Assembly (NCBI GenBank): GCA_051001215.1
Contig: JBPCNP010000107.1
Coordinates: 1-35,580, forward strand
Length of the DNA stretch: 35,580 nt
Source of the DNA: DATAQC01 sp051001215
GTDB lineage: Bacteria; Actinomycetota; Acidimicrobiia; Acidimicrobiales; AC-14
Direction: 5' to 3'
The notes under the pieces are model-generated. The model ran no database searches. It was given only the letters and a program-made list of their open reading frames with translations, and was not told the DNA's origin. Positions 13,488 through 21,049 of this stretch are shown here, piece after piece; the stretch's first letter is position 1; every line of letters begins with the position of its first letter. The position numbers and the translations under genes were made by a program.

Positions 13488-14501
13488 TCACGCGTGGCTG
13501 AGCCACTCGGGGAAGCCGGCGGCGAACAGCGCGGGCAGCCCACCGGTGTGGACGAACACCACCTTGGCGTCGAGCGGGATCCGGCCGGTTGCGACCCCGG
13601 CGATCAGTCCGGCCATGGCCTTGCCCGTGTACACGGGGTCCAGGATGAGGCCCTCGGTCCTGGCCGCCAGGCGCATGGCCTGGCGGGTCTCGTCGGTCTG
13701 GGCCCCATAGGCCCCCCCGAATCGGTCGTGGTCGATCACCGCTGCGGGATGGCCACCCGGGCCCGCATCGCCGGAGGGAACCGGGAAACCGCCGAGGGCG
13801 GCGACCTCGGCGGCCTTGGGCGGGACCGTCTCGTCCAGGTTGGGGCGGGCGCCCACGTCGACGCCGTACACGGCCCGGTGATCGCCCAGCCCGGCGACCA
13901 GGCCGGCGTGGGTGCCACCAGATCCGTCGGCCACCACCACCAGGTCGAAGCCGGGGTCCTGGGCCACCAGCTCCACCGCGGCACGGGCGTAGCCGAGGGC
14001 GCCCACCGTGCTCGCCCCTCCGATGGGCATTGCGTAGGGACGATGACCGGCGGCGGTGAGCCGCCGGCACGCATCGTCGATGGCCGCTTCGATCCCGAAG
14101 TAGTCGAGCTCCCCCTCACGTGCCGCCCAGACGATCTCGGGACCCAGCAGCTCGTCGAGGACGACGTTGCCCGTTGGCCGGTCGGGGCGCTCACCATTGA
14201 GCACGATGGTGCAGGCCAGGCCCAGGCGGTTGGCCGCCGCCGCCGTCATCCGTACATGGTTGCTCTGGGCCCCGCCTCCGGTGACGAGGGTGTCGCAACC
14301 CTGGTCGATGGCGTCGGCGCACAGGTACTCGAGCTTGCGGGCCTTGTTGCCACCGCCGGCCAGGCCGGTCATATCGTCCCGCTTGACCCAGAGGCGGCCC
14401 GCAGCCATGCCGAGACGGTCCCCGAGACGGTCCATCGGCTCCAACGGGGTGGGCTGGTGGGCCAGGTCGATGCGGCGGTCGAACGGCTGGATCGAAGTCA
14501 C
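13488..14501 (-). CDS. PLP-dependent D-cysteine desulfhydrase / ACC deaminase-like enzyme
   Basis: This fold type II PLP enzyme has 337 residues. The PLP lysine is Lys53 in GGGNKARKLEYL. The GGAQSNHVRMTAAAA loop and IGGASTVGALGY segment form the cofactor and substrate site. The C-terminal parts LDPVYTGKAMAGL and FVHTGGLPALFAAG are typical of the D-cysteine desulfhydrase/1-aminocyclopropane-1-carboxylate deaminase family. HTGG followed by PALF favours D-cysteine desulfhydrase, which yields pyruvate, sulfide and ammonia, but the two activities cannot be separated reliably by eye. The start is GTG 14501; the frame runs far upstream but those residues are antisense to the regulator gene. It is the first gene of the minus-strand block and is divergent from the 14643 gene. 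Confidence 0.88.
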   Translation of the reverse strand: MTSIQPFDRRIDLAHQPTPLEPMDRLGDRLGMAAGRLWVKRDDMTGLAGGGNKARKLEYLCADAIDQGCDTLVTGGGAQSNHVRMTAAAANRLGLACTIVLNGERPDRPTGNVVLDELLGPEIVWAAREGELDYFGIEAAIDDACRRLTAAGHRPYAMPIGGASTVGALGYARAAVELVAQDPGFDLVVVADGSGGTHAGLVAGLGDHRAVYGVDVGARPNLDETVPPKAAEVAALGGFPVPSGDAGPGGHPAAVIDHDRFGGAYGAQTDETRQAMRLAARTEGLILDPVYTGKAMAGLIAGVATGRIPLDAKVVFVHTGGLPALFAAGFPEWLSHA

Positions 14502-14642
14502 GTACGGGCGACGGTACCCCGGGCCGGGTGGGGGCCGCCGCCGCCCTGCCGGTAGGCTCGACTTCATGACGAGCAGGTGCGACGTCGTGCATCCGGGCCC
14601 GTCGCCAGATGGCACGTGGCTGACTGTCCGGTGGGTGCGCTG
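14502..14642. promoter_or_regulatory. Divergent intergenic region
   Basis: These 141 bp separate the PLP enzyme (minus) from the BTAD regulator (plus), so promoters for both, and for the oxidase block behind the PLP gene, are expected here. I see no clear -35/-10 pair or operator. Confidence 0.35.
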
Positions 14643-17606
14643 ATGTCCGAGCGCGGTCCGGATCCCGGATACCCGAGCAGCCCCCACCTCGACCCGGCCA
14701 CCCCGCCGGTCGCCGAGATCGAGGCGGAGATCAAGGCCGAGATCGCGGCCGAGATGGAGGCCGAGATGGCCCTGGCCAGACCCCCGGCCGCAGGTCCGAA
14801 CGGATCTGGCCAGGCCGGGCCCGGCGCCGCCAGCGACTGGCCTGACCCGCCGCCAGCGGTCGCCGACCCCGCAGCCGAGGTGCTGGCCTGGCTGCGTGGT
14901 GAGTTCGACGAGGTCAACGCCAACCTGCAGAGCCTGTCCAACCGCCTCGGCCGCCAGGAAGAGACGGTCCTGCGCATCACCGGTTCGCAGGAGACCGAGC
15001 TGAACTCCACGCTGGCCGAGTTGGAGGGCTGTACCGCCCATCTGCGCAACGAGGCCGCCACGTTGCGTGAGACGCGGGCCCAACTGGGCCAGTCGCTGCC
15101 GCGACTGGTGGCCGAAGCGGTGGAATCGGCGGTCGCCGGCACCGTCGCCGACGCCGTGGCCGAGCTGCGGGGCGCGGTGGCCCAGCTGGGAGCCGCCCTG
15201 TCCGAGGCCCTTCCCGCCGCAGTCGCCGATGCCCTCGCCCCCCGCCTTTCCGACGTCGTGCCCGACTCGGGAGCACCGGGCCAATCGCTGACCGTCGAGG
15301 CGGACGGCGTCGGCACCGACCTGGTGGCCCGGCCGGACATGGGCTCTCGAACGGACATGGGCTCTCGAACGGACATGGTGACCCAGCTCCACGAGGCCCA
15401 GGACGAGGCGGCCGAGTGGTTCACCATCGTCGTCGACGAGGCCGTGCGCCGAGCGGTCGAGCGGTGGCTGGTCCCCGTCGTTTCGACACCTGCCCCGGCC
15501 GACCAGGGGGCAGCCGTGACGACGGCACCCGAGTCGACGGGCGCCGCCGTCGGCGACCCCCCCACGGCGGTGGCCCAAGCGGCGCCCGGTGTCCAGGCGG
15601 CGGCCGCCGCGCCCCAAGCGGAAGCCACAGCGCCACAAGCGCAAGTCACGCCGCCCCAGACGGAAGCCACAGCGCCCGAGACGGAAGCCACGCCGCCCCA
15701 GACGGAAGCTACCCCGCCCGAGACGGAAGCCACCCCGGGCCCGGCCCCACTGGCGTTCGCCACCCCCGGCCCGACCCGGGCGCCTGTCGCCGGCTCAGGG
15801 GCTCCCACCGAGCTCGTCGATCCTCAGCTCTCTCCGCCGGACGGGGCTCCTTCCGGCGGTCCGGGGGTCGCAGGCGGCACCGGGGCCACCGCCACGGTCG
15901 CCGCCCCCCCGCTGTCCGGCGAGCCAGCCCCGCCTGAAGGGCGCGACACCGCCATCACCTGTGTCCTGCCCGGCGTGGCCGTGGGCCCCACCCTCGCCAT
16001 GGGGGTCAGCACCGCCCTGGGTCGGGCTCGGCTCCGACGACGGCGGCGGCGGCCGGCGGGGGCGCCCGCCGCCGGGCTCTTCCGCCACGACCCCTTCGCC
16101 GGCGAGCTCAGCCGGCGCTTGGAGCGCTTCGCTTTGGCCCGTCGTGGCCTGGCCTGGAGCCCCCAGCAGGGGGTCGGCCCACACGACGGTGAGGTCCAGC
16201 AGACCGCTCCACCTCGGCCGGGCACGACCGTCGTGGCCGGCGAGCGCGGTGGGCGGGAGGTGGTCTTCGACCTGGCCGCTGGGCCCATCGCCCTCGTCGG
16301 CCCCGATGCCCACGATGCGGGCCGGGCGCTCGTCGCCACCTTCCTGGCCGCCAGCCAGCCCACCACCGCCCGGGTGGTGGTGGCCGGCGACCTGCTCCCG
16401 CCGGGCCCGACCTTCCCCGGGCTCGATCGGGCCCCCGACCTATCGGTCGCCCTCGATGTCGTCGAGGACGAGCTGGCTCGGCGCACGGTCGCGGCGGCCG
16501 AGCCGGGCGCGCTTGGCGGCATCCGACGTCCCTTGCTGCTGTTGGTCATCTCCGACCCGCCGGCCGAGCTGGCCGGGCGTCTGGGCTCGCTCGTGGAACA
16601 GGGCCGGGCCCACGACATCACCGCCCTCGTCGTCGGCGAGGCGATGCCCGGAGCCACCGCCATCAACCTCGATGCCGGGGCGGCCGTCCGCGACGTCACG
16701 CCCCCGGCCGGGGCCGACCTGGTCGGCTCCCGCATGTTCTGCCTGGGCCCCGCCGCGGTGTCGGAGATCCTCGAAGTCCTGGCTGCGGCCCGGACCGACG
16801 ACGAGGTGGCGTCGTTCGCCGATGTGCACAGCGAGCCGTTCCCGGTGCTGGTCGGCACCGCCCCCGCACCCATCCAGGTCCGGGTGCTTGGGCCCTACCG
16901 CATCGACGTCGACGGCGAAGAGGTCCGCAGCGGCCTGCGGGCCAAGGCCCGGGAGCTCCTGGCCTTCTACCTGCTGCACCCCGAGGGCACCACCCTCGAT
17001 ATCGCCACCGAGGCGCTGTGGCCCGAGGCCGACGCCGGCCGGGGTTCCGAGTGGTTCTGGACCGCGCTGGGCAACCTGCGTAGCCGCCTGCGCAGCGTCA
17101 CCGGCACCAAGGCCCTGAAGATCATCGAGCGCGACGGCGACCGCTACCGCATCGAGCCCGTCTTCGACGTCGACCTCTGGCGCTTCCAGGCCGCCCTGCC
17201 GCCGCCCGGCGCCGGCACCGGCGACCCCGAGTGGGCCGCTGCCCTCCAGGGCGCGGCCGACATGTACGACGGCGAGCTCCTGGCCGGCGTCGACTGGGCC
17301 TGGGCCGACGTGCCCCGCGAAGACCTCCGCCGGCGGGCCGTCGACGTCCTCGTGTCCCTCGGCGCCACCCGCCTGGTGGCCGGAGACGTGCGGGGGGCGC
17401 TCGACGTGCTCTCCCATGCCGTCGAGGTCGATCCCGTGGCCGAACAGCTCTACCGTCGCATCATGCGCCTGCACGCCAGGCAGTCGCGCCCCGACGAGGT
17501 CGAGCTCACCTTCGAGCGGCTGAAGGCCAGGCTGGGCGAGTTGGGTCTCGAGCCCACGGCCGAGAGCGAGCAACTCGTCAACGAGCTGGTGGGGACCGGT
17601 CCCTAA
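14643..17606 (+). CDS. Large membrane-anchored BTAD-domain (SARP/AfsR-like) regulatory protein
   Basis: The 987-residue protein has four visible parts. The N-terminus holds Glu/Ala repeats (EIEAEIKAEIAAEMEAEM) and a long coiled-coil region (about 80-200). A low-complexity part (about 300-430) follows, with TEATPP-type repeats and a threefold direct repeat at 15336-15380. A short hydrophobic stretch ends in a run of Arg (about 440-470, ARLRRRRRRP). Then comes an alpha-beta domain (about 530-720, starting VVFDLAAGPIALVGP) found in BTAD proteins with membrane anchors. The C-terminus (about 745-987) is a winged-helix plus bacterial transcriptional activation domain (VRVLGPYRIDVDGEEV, LWPEADAGRGSEWFW). 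It probably binds DNA or partner proteins at the membrane. I prefer ATG 14643; the frame opens at 14577. Targets are unknown. Confidence 0.8.
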   Translation: MSERGPDPGYPSSPHLDPATPPVAEIEAEIKAEIAAEMEAEMALARPPAAGPNGSGQAGPGAASDWPDPPPAVADPAAEVLAWLRGEFDEVNANLQSLSNRLGRQEETVLRITGSQETELNSTLAELEGCTAHLRNEAATLRETRAQLGQSLPRLVAEAVESAVAGTVADAVAELRGAVAQLGAALSEALPAAVADALAPRLSDVVPDSGAPGQSLTVEADGVGTDLVARPDMGSRTDMGSRTDMVTQLHEAQDEAAEWFTIVVDEAVRRAVERWLVPVVSTPAPADQGAAVTTAPESTGAAVGDPPTAVAQAAPGVQAAAAAPQAEATAPQAQVTPPQTEATAPETEATPPQTEATPPETEATPGPAPLAFATPGPTRAPVAGSGAPTELVDPQLSPPDGAPSGGPGVAGGTGATATVAAPPLSGEPAPPEGRDTAITCVLPGVAVGPTLAMGVSTALGRARLRRRRRRPAGAPAAGLFRHDPFAGELSRRLERFALARRGLAWSPQQGVGPHDGEVQQTAPPRPGTTVVAGERGGREVVFDLAAGPIALVGPDAHDAGRALVATFLAASQPTTARVVVAGDLLPPGPTFPGLDRAPDLSVALDVVEDELARRTVAAAEPGALGGIRRPLLLLVISDPPAELAGRLGSLVEQGRAHDITALVVGEAMPGATAINLDAGAAVRDVTPPAGADLVGSRMFCLGPAAVSEILEVLAAARTDDEVASFADVHSEPFPVLVGTAPAPIQVRVLGPYRIDVDGEEVRSGLRAKARELLAFYLLHPEGTTLDIATEALWPEADAGRGSEWFWTALGNLRSRLRSVTGTKALKIIERDGDRYRIEPVFDVDLWRFQAALPPPGAGTGDPEWAAALQGAADMYDGELLAGVDWAWADVPREDLRRRAVDVLVSLGATRLVAGDVRGALDVLSHAVEVDPVAEQLYRRIMRLHARQSRPDEVELTFERLKARLGELGLEPTAESEQLVNELVGTGP
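15336..15380 (+). repeat. 18-bp direct repeat within the BTAD regulator
   Basis: The unit GGACATGGGCTCTCGAAC occurs twice in full and a third time in part, in frame, encoding repeated Asp-Met-Gly-Ser-Arg-Thr. It preserves the reading frame and is probably a slippage expansion in a disordered linker. Confidence 0.8.
15628..15737 (+). repeat. Degenerate tandem repeat encoding TEATPP units
   Basis: About seven imperfect units of 15-18 bp (core CGGAAGCCAC, then CGCC or similar) encode Thr-Glu-Ala-Thr-Pro-Pro-type peptides in the regulator's linker. The acidic, proline-rich product is likely an extended spacer between the coiled coil and the membrane-proximal part. Confidence 0.75.
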
Positions 17607-17641
17607 AACCTGGACCTACAGAGCGCGGTACCCGGTGGCGC

Positions 17642-18133
17642 TCACACCTGGTGGATCGCCCGCCCGACGACCCGGCCGGCGTCGATGTCGAGGGTGCCCA
17701 GGGTGCGGTGGGGCTGAGCCCGGCGCTCGGTCGGCGAACCCGGGTTGAACAGGATCTGGCCGTCGATGCCGTCGGTGTCCCAGGGGATGTGGCTGTGGCC
17801 GAACACGACTACGTCGGCATCGGGGAAGCGCTGGCGCAACCGTCCGGGCCGCCCCGTCGAGGGACCGCTGTCGTGGATCATCCCGATGCGGACGCCCTCG
17901 ACCTCGAACAACCGGGTCTCGGGCAGGAGCCCGACCAGCTCCACGTCATTGTTGCCGAGCACGGTGTGCACGGTGGCGAACCCCGACAGCTCGTCGAGCA
18001 CGTCGGCGACCACGACGTCGCCGGCGTGCAGGATGAGGTCGGCCCCCTCCAAATGGGCGTAGGCAGCGTCGGACAGCCGGCGCGACGATCCCCGGCGGAT
18101 GTGGGTGTCGGCGAGGACCACGACGTGGGTCAT
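17642..18133 (-). CDS. Metallophosphoesterase, YfcE/MJ0936-type phosphodiesterase
   Basis: This small calcineurin-like phosphoesterase is about 163 residues from ATG 18133. The metal-binding motifs are in order: LADTHIR (Asp and His of motif I), LILHAGDVV (motif II GD), LGNNDVE (motif III GN-D), MIHDSG and VFGHSHIPW (motif V GHSH), then NPGSPTERR, a typical YfcE-family ending. Members cleave phosphodiester bonds in vitro with Mn; the physiological substrate is usually unknown. The ATG at 18157 would add eight residues. I prefer 18133 because the family begins with the first beta strand. It is divergent from the PHP gene with under 50 bp between starts and converges on the BTAD regulator. Confidence 0.88.
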   Translation of the reverse strand: MTHVVVLADTHIRRGSSRRLSDAAYAHLEGADLILHAGDVVVADVLDELSGFATVHTVLGNNDVELVGLLPETRLFEVEGVRIGMIHDSGPSTGRPGRLRQRFPDADVVVFGHSHIPWDTDGIDGQILFNPGSPTERRAQPHRTLGTLDIDAGRVVGRAIHQV

Positions 18134-18177
18134 CCCGGTGTCCGGATCATCGGCCATGACGGTACGCTGCCCGATCC

Positions 18178-19239
18178 GTGGACCCCGTCCAGGCCCTGGA
18201 GCGCATCGCCTACCTGCTCGAACGGTCGGGCGCACCCACCTACCGGGTGCGGGCCTTCCGGACGGCGGTCACCACGCTGTCGGCCCTCGACCCCGCCGAG
18301 GTCCGCCGCCGGGCCGACCAGGGCCGCCTCCGCGACCTCAGCGGCGTGGGCGAGAAGACGGCCGAGGTGGTGACCCAGGCCCTTGCCGGCGGCGTTCCCG
18401 ACTACCTGGCCCGCCTGGAGGAGGACGTGGCCCCGGCTGCGGCTGCGGCCCCGACAGGGCGGGCAGCCGAGCTCCGGGAGGCGCTGCGGGGAGACTGCCA
18501 CACCCACTCCAATTGGTCGGACGGGGGCAGCCCCATTCACGAGATGGCCCGGGCGGCACGAGACCTGGGCCACGACTATGTGGTCCTCACCGACCACTCG
18601 CCCCGCCTCACCATCGCCCACGGCCTGTCCGCTGATCGCCTCCGGCAGCAACTCGAGGTGGTCGCCGCCCTGAACGAGGAGCTGGCGCCGTTCCGGATCC
18701 TCACCGGCATCGAGGTCGACATCCTCCTCGACGGCGCCCTCGACCAGGAGGACGACCTGCTGGGAGCCCTCGACGTGGTGGTGGCCAGTGTGCACTCCAA
18801 GCTGCGAATGGAGGCGCCGGAGATGACCAGGCGCATGGTGGCGGCCGTCGAGAGTCCCCACGTCGACATTCTGGGCCACTGCACCGGACGACTCCTGCCG
18901 TCGGGGCCCGACAACACCGCAGGCCGCGGCCGGGGGCGGGGCGCAGGACGACCCGCGTCCACCTTCGACACCGAGGCGGTGTTCGCCGCCTGCGTGGACA
19001 CGGGCACGGCCGTGGAGATCAACTCCCGGCCCGAGCGCCTCGACCCCCCCATGCGTCTCCTGCGCCAGGCCGTGGCCGCCGGGTGCACGGTGTCGATCGA
19101 CACTGATGCCCACGCCCCCGGCCAGCTCGAATGGCTCACCAACGGGTGCGTGCGGGCCGCCGAGGCCGACGTCCCCCTCGAATCGGTGGTCAACACCCGC
19201 TCGGCCGACGACCTGGTGGCCTGGGCCGCCACCCATTGA
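18178..19239 (+). CDS. PHP-domain phosphoesterase with N-terminal helix-hairpin-helix (PolX-like, no polymerase palm)
   Basis: The 353-residue protein has an N-terminal ~80-residue domain like the 8-kDa/HhH part of family X DNA polymerases (YRVRAFRTAV, LSGVGEKTAEVV), followed by a PHP domain. All metal-binding motifs are visible: GDCHTHSNWSDG (His108, His110), VLTDHSP (Asp139, His140), GIEVDIL, VVASVHS, DILGHCTGR, EINSRPERLD and IDTDAHAPGQL. In bacterial PolX the PHP domain is a Mn-dependent 3'-5' exonuclease/phosphatase. Here the nucleotidyltransferase palm is missing, so it may be a stand-alone DNA-end processing enzyme. Start GTG 18178 has no evident ribosome site, so it may be leaderless. 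It is divergent from the phosphodiesterase gene. Confidence 0.88.
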   Translation: MDPVQALERIAYLLERSGAPTYRVRAFRTAVTTLSALDPAEVRRRADQGRLRDLSGVGEKTAEVVTQALAGGVPDYLARLEEDVAPAAAAAPTGRAAELREALRGDCHTHSNWSDGGSPIHEMARAARDLGHDYVVLTDHSPRLTIAHGLSADRLRQQLEVVAALNEELAPFRILTGIEVDILLDGALDQEDDLLGALDVVVASVHSKLRMEAPEMTRRMVAAVESPHVDILGHCTGRLLPSGPDNTAGRGRGRGAGRPASTFDTEAVFAACVDTGTAVEINSRPERLDPPMRLLRQAVAAGCTVSIDTDAHAPGQLEWLTNGCVRAAEADVPLESVVNTRSADDLVAWAATH

Positions 19240-19240
19240 C

Positions 19241-19291
19241 CGTTCTTTTCGCGACTTCCAACCCTGGGGGTTGAAAATCGCGAAAAGAACG
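19241..19291. terminator. Long near-perfect hairpin between convergent genes
   Basis: The left arm (19241-19264, beginning CGTTCTTTTCGCGA) pairs with the right arm (19268-19291, ending TCGCGAAAAGAACG). The arms are 24 nt with two mismatches and a 3-nt loop (TGG). It lies exactly between the stops of the PHP gene (19239) and treZ (19310), as expected of a bidirectional terminator. It contains A/T-rich runs that stand out from the surrounding GC-rich DNA, and lacks a separate T-tract. Confidence 0.7.
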
Positions 19292-19309
19292 CCGGGTTGG
19301 CTGATGGAG

Positions 19310-21049
19310 TCAGCCAACGATGAGCACGGTCTCGGCCGCGACGATGGATTCGCCGCCGCCGCCCAGGGGCACCGTCTGCTCGGAGCCGCTCAGGTTGCAC
19401 ACGACCGACAACGGGCCCCGCTCGAGGACCAGCCAGCCCGCAACCTCGTCGAAACGGACCTCGACATCGCCGACGTCGGGGTCGGCCAGGGCCGGGACCT
19501 CCCGCCGGAGTCGGATCAACTCGCGATGCCAAGCCAGCATCTCGGCGTGCGGGGAGCGGCCCACCTCGTCCCAGTCGAGGCGGGAACGACGGAACGTCTC
19601 GCGGTCCTGGGGGTCGGGGACGTCGTCGAGCTCCCAGCCGAAGGCAGCGAACTCCCGGCGCCGGCCGTCACTCACGGCCCGTCCCAGCTCGGCATCGCCG
19701 TGGTCCGTGAAGTACTGGAAAGGCGTCGACGCCGCCCACTCCTCGCCCTGGAACAGCATGGGCACGAACGGTGAGCACAACACCAGGGCGGCGGCGATCT
19801 TCAGCCGGCCCGTGCCCATGAGGGCCCCCGACCGCTCGCCGGTGGCCCGGTTGCCCACCTGGTCGTGGTTCTGGAGAAAGCCGAAGAAGCGGGTTGGTGC
19901 CACGCCTGTGGGCGGGCGGCCGTGGCGGCGCCGGCGGTGGGGCGATCGGCAGCCGTCGTAGACGTAGGCCTGCCTGAGGGCCTTGGCCAGCTGAGCCAGC
20001 GAGCCGAAGTCGGCGTAGTAGCCGGTGCGCTCACCGGTGAGCACGGCGTGCAGGGCATGGTGGAAGTCGTCGCTCCACTGGGCGTCGCAGCCCCAGCCCC
20101 CGATGTCGGGGGACCGCACCACCCGGGGGTCGTTCAGGTCGCTCTCGGCCACGACCCAGGCCGGCCGACCGAGGTCGGCCGCCACCCGGTGCACGGCGTC
20201 GGCGATCTCTTCGACCACATGGACGGCCGAGGTGTCGACGATGGCGTGCACGGCGTCGAGGCGGAGCCCGTCGAAGTGGTAGTCACGGATCCACATGCAG
20301 GCGTTGTCGACCACGAAGGCTCGGACGTCGTCGCTGTCGGGCCCGTCGAAGTTCACGGCCTCGCCCCACGGGGTCGAGTAACGATCGGTGAAGTAGGGAG
20401 CGAACTGCGGCAGATAGTTCCCGTCCGGGCCGAGATGGTTGTAGACGACATCGAGCACGACAGCCAGGTCCCGGGCATGGCACGCATCGACGAGGCGCTT
20501 GAGCCCGTCGGGGCCCCCGTAGGCGGAGTGGGCTGCCCACAGGTGGACCCCGTCGTATCCCCATCCCCGGCGGCCCGGGAACTCGGCCACGGGCATGAGC
20601 TCCACCGCGGTGATCCCGAGGGCGACGAGGTGGTCGAGGCGGGCCACGGCCCCGGCGAAGGTCCCCGCGGGCGAGAAGGTCCCCACGTGCAACTCGTAGA
20701 CCACGCCCTCGGCCAGCGATGGCGGCGCCCAGGCCTCGTCGGTCCAGGCAAAGGTGCGGTGGTCGACCCGCCGGGACGGGCCGTGGACGCCCCCGGGCTG
20801 CCAGGGCGAGCGGGGGTCGGGCAGGGGCGGGCCACCGTCGAGGGAGAAGGCGTAGTCGGCGTCGGGCTCGGCCTCGGTGGTGGTGCGGAACCACCCTCGT
20901 TGGTCGGGACCGTCCATGGCCACCCGCCGCTCACCGACGACGACGTCAACCCTGTCGGCCTTCGGGGCCCACACCTCGAAGACGGCGCGGTCCTCGCTCA
21001 CTGCCGCCGGGTCGCTGCGGGCCGCCGCGCCGCTTCGGTCCTCGCTCAC
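19310..21049 (-). CDS. treZ: Malto-oligosyltrehalose trehalohydrolase (TreZ)
   Basis: This GH13 enzyme releases trehalose from the maltooligosyl-trehalose made by TreY. From GTG 21049 it is 579 residues, normal for the family. An N-terminal beta-sandwich domain (FEVWAPKADRVDV) precedes the TIM barrel, with conserved regions DVVYNHLGPDGNY (about 200-212), FDGLRLDAVHAI (nucleophile Asp265), VVAESDLND (acid/base Glu302) and FLQNHDQVGN (Asp396). A C-terminal beta domain ends the protein. GTG 21049 overlaps the treY stop as GTGA. A second in-frame GTG at 21001 begins the same VSEDR peptide because a 14-bp stretch is repeated 48 bp apart, so the true start could be either. It converges on the PHP gene across a hairpin. 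Confidence 0.93.
   Translation of the reverse strand: MSEDRSGAAARSDPAAVSEDRAVFEVWAPKADRVDVVVGERRVAMDGPDQRGWFRTTTEAEPDADYAFSLDGGPPLPDPRSPWQPGGVHGPSRRVDHRTFAWTDEAWAPPSLAEGVVYELHVGTFSPAGTFAGAVARLDHLVALGITAVELMPVAEFPGRRGWGYDGVHLWAAHSAYGGPDGLKRLVDACHARDLAVVLDVVYNHLGPDGNYLPQFAPYFTDRYSTPWGEAVNFDGPDSDDVRAFVVDNACMWIRDYHFDGLRLDAVHAIVDTSAVHVVEEIADAVHRVAADLGRPAWVVAESDLNDPRVVRSPDIGGWGCDAQWSDDFHHALHAVLTGERTGYYADFGSLAQLAKALRQAYVYDGCRSPHRRRRHGRPPTGVAPTRFFGFLQNHDQVGNRATGERSGALMGTGRLKIAAALVLCSPFVPMLFQGEEWAASTPFQYFTDHGDAELGRAVSDGRRREFAAFGWELDDVPDPQDRETFRRSRLDWDEVGRSPHAEMLAWHRELIRLRREVPALADPDVGDVEVRFDEVAGWLVLERGPLSVVCNLSGSEQTVPLGGGGESIVAAETVLIVG

Noticed and set aside
14502..15644. Upstream in-frame extension of the PLP enzyme gene
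   Set aside because: It is antisense to the BTAD regulator coding region; the family N-terminus begins at about 14501.
15628..15737. Possible CRISPR-like array
   Set aside because: Units are 15-18 bp, degenerate, contiguous without spacers and in frame with a coding region, so it is a coding repeat.
14564..15808. Minus-strand open frame of 414 residues rich in Ser, Ala, Val and Gly opposite the BTAD regulator
   Set aside because: Its repeated pattern mirrors the repeats of the plus-strand gene; there is no ribosome site or recognisable domain.
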